Positions 58,650 through 64,000 of a stretch of 64,000 bases of DNA are shown piece after piece. Source of the DNA: Bacillota bacterium (GTDB taxonomy: Bacteria > Bacillota > Clostridia > Tissierellales > Gottschalkiaceae). Numbering within the stretch: position 1 is the stretch's first letter; each line of letters opens with the position of its first letter. The notes beneath the pieces are model-generated. The model had not been told where the DNA came from. It did no database searches and was given only the letters and a program-made list of their open reading frames with translations. The position numbers and the translations under genes are program-made. The stretch is taken from positions 1-64,000 of the forward strand of contig JAEZUY010000029.1 of assembly GCA_023420895.1 (NCBI GenBank), written 5' to 3'.

Positions 58650-59870
58650 ATGATAAAAGTAGAAGGCGGTGTAACTAACGCCAAGGGATTTAAAGCTGCT
58701 GGATTCTTCTCAGGTGTGAGAAAGAAGAAGAATGACACAGCTCTTATATATTCAGAAAAAGACTGCGCGGCTGCAGGGGTGTTTACAAAGAATACTGTAA
58801 AAGCGGCTCCGGTTTATTATGATATGGAAATAATCAATGCAGGAAATCCTGTGAGAGCGATAGCAGTGAACAGCGGAAATGCGAATGCATGCACAGGAGA
58901 GCAGGGAATGCTTGATGCTGAAAAGATGGCAGAAGCCGCTGCAGAAGTTCTGGGAATTAAGAAAGAAGAAGTTCTAGTTTCTTCAACAGGAGTTATAGGG
59001 GTTCCGCTTCCGGCAGACAAGATTGCTGAAGGAATAAAGAACAATTACGGACTGCTTGGAGACACTAAACAGGACAGTCATGATGCCGCAGTAGCCATAA
59101 TGACTACTGACACTTTCCCGAAATCTTTTGCAGTAGAAACAGAAATAGACGGAAAAACAGTGAATATCGGAGGTATAGCTAAAGGATCAGGCATGATTCA
59201 TCCAAATATGGGAACTATGCTCGGATATGTAACTACGGATGCCGATATAAGCGCGGAAATGCTTAAAAAAGCGCTTAAAGAGAGCACAGTAGACAGTTAC
59301 AACATGATTTCTGTAGACGGGGACACGAGCACTAATGACACAGTTCTAGTGCTTGCGAACGGACTTGCAGGAAATAAAAGAATAGAAAGCGAAAATGAAG
59401 ATTACAATAAATTTAAAGAAGCTCTGCATAAAGTAAATCTGGGACTTGCTCAGCTTATAGTAAAAGACGGAGAAGGAGCAGGAAAGTTCATAGAGGTTAC
59501 AGTTTCAGGAACTGCCTCTAAAGACGATGCGAGAAAAATGGCTAAATCAGTTATAAATTCGAATCTGGTTAAAGCCGCATTCTTCGGAGAAGATGCCAAC
59601 TGGGGAAGAATAGTATGTGCAATGGGCTATACTGAAATAGAATTCGACTTAGGAAAGACTGATATCTACTTCACTTCGGACGGTGAAAGAGTAGATTTAA
59701 TGGAGCAGGGAAATCCGCTCGACTTCTCAGAAGAGCAGGCGAGAAAAGTGCTTGCTGCAGATGAGATAAGAGTCATGATAGAGATGCAGGAAGGAAAAGA
59801 ATCTGCAACAGCTTGGGGATGCGACTTAAGCTATGATTATGTCAAAATAAACGCAGATTACAGAACTTAA
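58650..59870 (+). CDS. argJ: Glutamate N-acetyltransferase / amino-acid N-acetyltransferase ArgJ
   Basis: This 406-aa enzyme recycles the acetyl group from N-acetylornithine to glutamate; in bifunctional forms it also uses acetyl-CoA. AVNSGNANACTGEQG, AKGSGMIHPNMGTMLGYVTT and DGDTSTNDTV are family motifs. Self-cleavage should occur before Thr189 (Gly-Thr-Met-Leu, where most relatives have Ala-Thr-Met-Leu). The ATG at 58650 follows GGGTGAT by 5 nt; an in-frame GTG at 58641 lies within that element. No separate argA is present, so bifunctionality is likely but unproven. Confidence 0.96.
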   Translation: MIKVEGGVTNAKGFKAAGFFSGVRKKKNDTALIYSEKDCAAAGVFTKNTVKAAPVYYDMEIINAGNPVRAIAVNSGNANACTGEQGMLDAEKMAEAAAEVLGIKKEEVLVSSTGVIGVPLPADKIAEGIKNNYGLLGDTKQDSHDAAVAIMTTDTFPKSFAVETEIDGKTVNIGGIAKGSGMIHPNMGTMLGYVTTDADISAEMLKKALKESTVDSYNMISVDGDTSTNDTVLVLANGLAGNKRIESENEDYNKFKEALHKVNLGLAQLIVKDGEGAGKFIEVTVSGTASKDDARKMAKSVINSNLVKAAFFGEDANWGRIVCAMGYTEIEFDLGKTDIYFTSDGERVDLMEQGNPLDFSEEQARKVLAADEIRVMIEMQEGKESATAWGCDLSYDYVKINADYRT

Positions 59871-59882
59871 TAGAGGTGCAAA

Positions 59883-60752
59883 ATGTTTATGGAAGAGAAA
59901 ATCAATAAAGCTAAAGTGCTTGTAGAAGCCATACCTTATATACAGAAGTTCAGAGGAAAAACTGTAGTAGTAAAATATGGCGGAAGCGCAATGATTGATG
60001 AAAATATAAAGAAAATGATGATAGAGGATATAGCTCTATTCAGACTTATAGGGATAAATGTGGTTCTAGTTCACGGAGGAGGACCGTTCATAAATGAAAC
60101 TCTGGACAGAATGAACAAGGTTCCGGAGTTCAAAAACGGACTGAGAGTTACTGATTCAGAAACTATGGAAATAGTTGAAATGGTGCTTTCAGGTAAAGTG
60201 AATAAGAGCATAGTGAACGATATACAGAAGCTCGGCCTTAAGGCTGTAGGGGTAAGCGGTAAAGACGGAATGACTCTGAAAGCTGAAAAATTAATGAAAG
60301 ACAATGTTGATTTAGGCTATGTGGGAAGAATTATTGATGTTGATCCGGGCCTTATAAACGGTCTTGTGAATGCAGGAGTTATACCTGTTATAGCGCCGAT
60401 AGGAAGAGATGAAGAAGGGAATACTTACAATGTCAATGCCGATTATGCAGCAGTTGCAATAGCGTCAGAGCTCAATGCTCTTAAACTCGTATTCGTGACA
60501 GATGTGAGAGGAGTTATGAAAGATATTGACGATCCGAATTCTCTAATATCATATATGAATATTGAACAGGCAAAAGAAAATATAGAAAACGGAATAATAT
60601 ACGGAGGAATGATTCCAAAAGTTGAATGCTGCATAAGCGCAGTTGAAGACGGAGTGAAGACTGTCCACATAATAGACGGAAATCTTGACCACAGCATGCT
60701 GCTTGAGATTTTCACACAGGACGGTATAGGAACTATGTTCGGCCGTGAATAA
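59883..60752 (+). CDS. argB: Acetylglutamate kinase
   Basis: This 289-aa amino-acid kinase phosphorylates N-acetylglutamate. VVKYGGSAM, VLVHGGGPFINETLD, GLRVTDSETMEIVEMVL and VTDVRGVMKD are the family blocks, and the C-terminal GGMIPKVECC holds the conserved Lys. The extended N-terminal helix (KINKAKVLVEAIPYIQKFRG) resembles arginine-inhibited hexameric NAGK, so feedback control is plausible. AGAGGTG precedes the ATG. Confidence 0.97.
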   Translation: MFMEEKINKAKVLVEAIPYIQKFRGKTVVVKYGGSAMIDENIKKMMIEDIALFRLIGINVVLVHGGGPFINETLDRMNKVPEFKNGLRVTDSETMEIVEMVLSGKVNKSIVNDIQKLGLKAVGVSGKDGMTLKAEKLMKDNVDLGYVGRIIDVDPGLINGLVNAGVIPVIAPIGRDEEGNTYNVNADYAAVAIASELNALKLVFVTDVRGVMKDIDDPNSLISYMNIEQAKENIENGIIYGGMIPKVECCISAVEDGVKTVHIIDGNLDHSMLLEIFTQDGIGTMFGRE

Positions 60753-60767
60753 GGAGAGATATTGATT

Positions 60768-61961
60768 ATGGATAAACTGATTCAGAAAGGTCAGGACTAT
60801 ATAATGAGAACTTATGCTTCGTTTCCGGTAGTTCTTGACAGAGGAGAAGGAGTATATCTATGGGACAAAGAAGGAAAAGAGTATCTCGATTTCGTATCGG
60901 GTATAGCTGTAAACCTTCTTGGATATAATAATGAAAAACTTAAAAATGCCGTTACAGAGCAGTTTTCGAAAGTTCATCACTGTTCGAACCTGTATCTCAA
61001 CGAGCCTAATATAAATCTTGCAGAAAAAATAGTTAAGAACACTGCTTTCGATAAAGTTTTCTTCTGCAACTCGGGAGCTGAGTCTATGGAAGCGGCTCTT
61101 AAGCTTGCAAGAAAGTACGGAAGCATGAATCATGGGGATGAAAGATATGAAATAATCACTATGAAAGATTCATTCCACGGAAGAACTATGGGTTCTGTAA
61201 CTGTAACAGGACAGACTAAGTATCAGAAAGGCTTCGGTCCGCTGATACCCGGTGTTAAAAACGCTATATACAACGATATAGAAAGCGTAAAAGAATTAGT
61301 TAACGATAAGACTTGTGCAATCGTAATGGAGCTTGTTCAGGGAGAAGGGGGAGTTCATCCTTCTAAGCCTGAATTTGTGGAAGAAGTGAGAAAGATATGC
61401 ACAGATAACGATATAGCTCTGATATTTGACGAAGTTCAGACAGGTATCGGAAGAACAGGAAAGCTGTTCGCTTATGAAATATACGGAGTAGAGCCTGATA
61501 TTTTATGTACTGCAAAAGGAATTGCCGGAGGAATCCCTATGGGAGCTATGATGGCGAAATCTAAATTTGCAGATGCATTCGAACCCGGAAATCACGCATC
61601 TACATTCGGAGGGAATCCGCTTGCATCAGCTGCTTCACTAGTAGTGTTTGAAGAACTTATAGACAACGGACTTCTTGAGAATGTTGAAAAACAGGGAGCT
61701 TATCTGAGAGAAAAACTTCTTGAAATAAAGGATAAATTCGATGTAGTTAAAGATGTCAGAGGATACGGACTTATGCAGGGAATGGAAGTTGAAGACGAGA
61801 GTCTTAAACCGATACTCGACAAATGCACAGAGAACGGACTTCTTATAATCTCAGCAGGAAAGAATGTTGTGAGATTCATACCTCCTCTTATAATACAGAA
61901 AGAGGAAATAGACAAGGCTGTCGAAATACTTGAAAAGAGTTTAGAAGAACTCAGCAAGTAA
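60768..61961 (+). CDS. argD: Acetylornithine aminotransferase
   Basis: This 397-aa class III PLP aminotransferase converts N-acetylglutamate semialdehyde to N-acetylornithine. HHCSNLYLNEPNINLAEKI, NSGAESMEAALKLARKYG, FHGRTMGSVTVTGQ, IFDEVQTGIGRTGKLFA and the PLP Lys in TAKGIAGGIPMGAM are all present. The ATG at 60768 is chosen with AAGGAGAG 9 nt upstream; a TTG at 60762 is too close. Last gene of argCJBD; argF/G/H are not in the window. Confidence 0.96.
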   Translation: MDKLIQKGQDYIMRTYASFPVVLDRGEGVYLWDKEGKEYLDFVSGIAVNLLGYNNEKLKNAVTEQFSKVHHCSNLYLNEPNINLAEKIVKNTAFDKVFFCNSGAESMEAALKLARKYGSMNHGDERYEIITMKDSFHGRTMGSVTVTGQTKYQKGFGPLIPGVKNAIYNDIESVKELVNDKTCAIVMELVQGEGGVHPSKPEFVEEVRKICTDNDIALIFDEVQTGIGRTGKLFAYEIYGVEPDILCTAKGIAGGIPMGAMMAKSKFADAFEPGNHASTFGGNPLASAASLVVFEELIDNGLLENVEKQGAYLREKLLEIKDKFDVVKDVRGYGLMQGMEVEDESLKPILDKCTENGLLIISAGKNVVRFIPPLIIQKEEIDKAVEILEKSLEELSK

Positions 61962-61985
61962 TTAAATAAATGCTTGATAAAAAAG

Positions 61986-62033
61986 AAAAGACTGCGGCTT
62001 TGAGAGATATTTCTCAGGCCGCAGTCTTTTTTT
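61986..62033. terminator. Bidirectional terminator after argD
   Basis: AAAAGACTGCGG pairs with CCGCAGTCTTTT, with TTGAGA/TTTCTCA inside, and flanking A- and T-runs serve both argD and the opposing kinase gene. Confidence 0.93.
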
Positions 62034-62063
62034 ATATATTCAGTCCGAATTTTTTATTGTCTA

Positions 62064-63737
62064 TTAGAAGAAAGATCCTCCAATGAACTCTCTCATTATT
62101 GAATTCTGAGGAACGAATGTGTCGTCAGCCGATTTGAAGAATCTCAGAAACTTGAGTATTCTTCTTGCATCTGCATAGGCAGGACTCGTTCTTGGAATCT
62201 GTCTCAGAAGCGGTTCCGCATATTTCTTGAGAACGTGTATTTCATAAACGAGACTCGAGTTGAACATAATATCGGCTTCTTCCTGATAAGGGAATATATT
62301 CTGTTCTTCGCCGGCTCTTACAGAAGGCCAGTTTACAAGAGTTTCCTCAGGAGCCATTCCTCTGTGGCTGTTGTCTCTTATCATTCTTCTCAGAGTTCTT
62401 ATATCTGAAACGTAGACACTGCTGTGTTTATCCAGATTTATATGAGTCAGAGCTGAAACGTATATCTTGTATTTATGCTCCTTAGGTATTGAAGGCGTCA
62501 TAGCCTCATTCAGTCCGTGTATACCTTCAACTATAAGCACCGACTTGTCGGTCATCTTATATTTCTTTCCGGTAAGCTCTCTTTCGCCCGTAATGAAGTT
62601 GAATTTCACAAGATCTATTTCTTCACCGTTCAGAAGCATTGAAAGATGAGTGTTCAGAAGCTGAACATCGACCGCTTCGAGAGATTCAAAATCATATTCG
62701 CCGTCAGGTTTTTTAGGTGTGTGCTCTCTGTCTACGAAATAATCGTCTGCAGAGATGCTCTTAGGTTCAAGTCCGAGAACTCTCAGCTGAATAGAGAGTC
62801 TGTTTGCAAAAGTGGTCTTTCCTGATGAGCTCGGTCCTGCAATCAGTATCAGTTTTGTATTGTCTATATCTTCAAGAATAGAATCTGCTATCTTGGATAT
62901 TTTCTTTTCATGCAGTCCTTCAGCAACAAGGAACATATCTCTTCTAGCTTCAACTGATGACGACAGTATGTCGTTTATATCTCCGACATTTGAAAGTCCG
63001 AGTATATGAGCCCATTCTTTAGTTTCTTCAAATGCGGCTCTCAGTTTCGGTATATCTCTGAATGAAGATATTTTCGATATTTCTTTCTTTTCAGGAAGGA
63101 ATATAAGAAATCCTTCTTCAAAGAAACTCACATCGAATGATTTAAGATATCCCATCGAAGGAACTAGAGGACCGTACAGATAATCATAGATATTTGCGCA
63201 TTTATAAAGACTGACATATTCTTCATCAGCATGCCTCATAAGAGAAGTTTTATCAGGCATATTGTAGGATGTGAATATATTGTTCGCAACTGATTTCAGA
63301 ACCTTTATCTTTTCTATAGGGAGGTCCTGTTCTACGATTGATTTCATTTTCTGTTTCAGAATCTCGACATCTTCTTCAGTCGTTTCTCTTCCTAAGTATA
63401 ATTTTCCGTATATTTCATTGTTTATAGAGTGTTCTATTACTACATCGACATTATCGAATGCATGAGTTGCAGCGATAACTGCAAGATAATTCATACTTCT
63501 CGCATATATCGAATATCCTATTCTGTCGAGAACGTGTATGAGCTTAACTTTGGAGTCTGAATATATCGGTGTGAACAGCTCTACGGCTTTTCCGTTTATT
63601 ATAGCCGCTATAACATAATTATCACCGTCTCTGGATTTCACCTCTTCATCTAGAGCATCTATAAGTCTCGTTCCTATAGGAACTTCCTTAACTTTCCCGT
63701 CTGAAAAAGTCACCTTGACTAACGCTTTCATATTCAT
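62064..63737 (-). CDS. TGS/threonyl-tRNA-synthetase-like domain fused to uridine kinase-like nucleoside kinase
   Basis: This 557-aa protein has an N-terminal TGS-like domain (residues 4-65) and a ThrRS second-additional-domain-like region (about 70-200). The C-terminal PRK/uridine kinase domain has the P-loop IAGPSSSGKTTFANRL at around residue 300, ISADDYFVDREHTPK and ILVIEGIHGLN-like LIVEGIHGLN. This fused architecture is annotated as nucleoside kinase in Firmicutes and Thermotogae; substrate specificity is not evident. AGAAAGGGG precedes the ATG. It is a single minus-strand gene divergent from the Crp/Fnr gene. Confidence 0.9.
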   Translation of the reverse strand: MNMKALVKVTFSDGKVKEVPIGTRLIDALDEEVKSRDGDNYVIAAIINGKAVELFTPIYSDSKVKLIHVLDRIGYSIYARSMNYLAVIAATHAFDNVDVVIEHSINNEIYGKLYLGRETTEEDVEILKQKMKSIVEQDLPIEKIKVLKSVANNIFTSYNMPDKTSLMRHADEEYVSLYKCANIYDYLYGPLVPSMGYLKSFDVSFFEEGFLIFLPEKKEISKISSFRDIPKLRAAFEETKEWAHILGLSNVGDINDILSSSVEARRDMFLVAEGLHEKKISKIADSILEDIDNTKLILIAGPSSSGKTTFANRLSIQLRVLGLEPKSISADDYFVDREHTPKKPDGEYDFESLEAVDVQLLNTHLSMLLNGEEIDLVKFNFITGERELTGKKYKMTDKSVLIVEGIHGLNEAMTPSIPKEHKYKIYVSALTHINLDKHSSVYVSDIRTLRRMIRDNSHRGMAPEETLVNWPSVRAGEEQNIFPYQEEADIMFNSSLVYEIHVLKKYAEPLLRQIPRTSPAYADARRILKFLRFFKSADDTFVPQNSIMREFIGGSFF

Positions 63738-63864
63738 AAAAATAACCCCTTTCTAAAAGTACATCTATCTATATATACCCTTTTGTGTTATTCTTAAATT
63801 AATAGTACATTTTTTTAACATTAAAAACCGTATTTTATTTTAAAATTGAGGCAATTTGGGGTGA

Positions 63865-64000
63865 ATGAGGTTGAATTATAAAAAAAATTTAGAGAGAGAG
63901 GATCTGAATTTAGAAAAATTCGGTTTGTTTAGAGGTATATCAGAAGAATCGCTTAGCACTTTCAATGAAAATATTGAGGTTAGAAAGTACAGAAAAGGGA
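63865..64000 (+). CDS. Crp/Fnr family regulator, 5' part cut by the window edge
   Basis: Forty-five codons are visible. After MRLNYKKNLEREDLNLEKF comes GLFRGISEESLSTFNENIEV and RKYRKG, which fits the start of a cyclic-nucleotide-binding-type sensor domain of Crp/Fnr regulators (pattern xLFxGIS-x-E...RxYxKG). GGGGTGA lies just before the ATG. The effector site and the DNA-binding domain are outside the window, so subgroup and ligand are open. Confidence 0.65.
   Translation, partial: MRLNYKKNLEREDLNLEKFGLFRGISEESLSTFNENIEVRKYRKG

Noticed and set aside
1..64000. CRISPR array, prophage, insertion sequence or integrated element
   Set aside because: No regularly spaced repeats, transposase, integrase, phage gene or terminal repeats were seen, and codon use is uniform.

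Overview
The window is a gene-dense, AT-rich chromosomal segment of a low-GC Firmicute. It most resembles an anaerobic Clostridia/Tissierellia-type bacterium. Supporting points are an Rnf complex in the clostridial order rnfCDGEAB, a complete selenocysteine (Sec) system with a selenoprotein SelD, a HesB-like selenoprotein, Prp/L27 processing, AddAB rather than RecBCD, and an extreme preference for AGA (Arg) and ATA (Ile) codons throughout. No rRNA, CRISPR array, insertion sequence, prophage or integrase is visible. Base and codon use look uniform, so this reads as core chromosome rather than an island.

Layout. 1-4460: a three-subunit molybdenum hydroxylase behind a promoter/terminator leader, then ferritin. 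4598-9117: HesB-like selenoprotein with an in-frame UGA, polysaccharide deacetylase, leuS, and a 6S-like RNA. 9143-14149: PHP phosphatase, dihydrolipoyl dehydrogenase, LacI and LysR regulators, a DUF896 protein, tRNA-Leu(CAA). 14335-19591: YdjM-like membrane protein, polA-coaE-lytic transglycosylase, tRNA-Leu(GAG). 19896-26460: rnfCDGEAB followed by a NusG-II protein, a Gx-type membrane protein and maf. 27346-30032: radC-minCDE, with no mreBCD between radC and minC. 30170-40197: two radical-SAM-associated proteins, RNase G, rplU-prp-rpmA, obg, yhbY, nadD, yqeK, an LCP protein, rsfS and ridA. 40251-47110: D,D-carboxypeptidase, comEA, then selD-selA-selB and tRNA-Sec. 47251-57363: lipoprotein, a Usp-like protein behind a structured leader, addBA, glnS. 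57560-64000: argCJBD, a TGS/uridine-kinase-like nucleoside kinase, and the 5' end of a Crp/Fnr regulator cut by the window edge.

How the genes work together. The selD-selA-selB-selC block supplies everything needed to decode the two in-frame UGA codons seen here (HesB-like protein codon 34 and SelD codon 16). Selenophosphate from SelD could also serve the molybdenum hydroxylase, because several clostridial enzymes of that type carry labile selenium; this last link is inference. Rnf would couple ferredoxin oxidation to NAD reduction and ion pumping. argCJBD takes glutamate to ornithine.

The most unusual features are non-coding: a 15-bp perfect inverted repeat across the selC promoter, a 17-bp perfect palindrome just after the -10 box of tRNA-Leu(GAG), a shared TACC-TG-GGTA palindrome before ferritin and rnf, structured leaders before the molybdenum hydroxylase and the Usp gene, and the 6S-like RNA.
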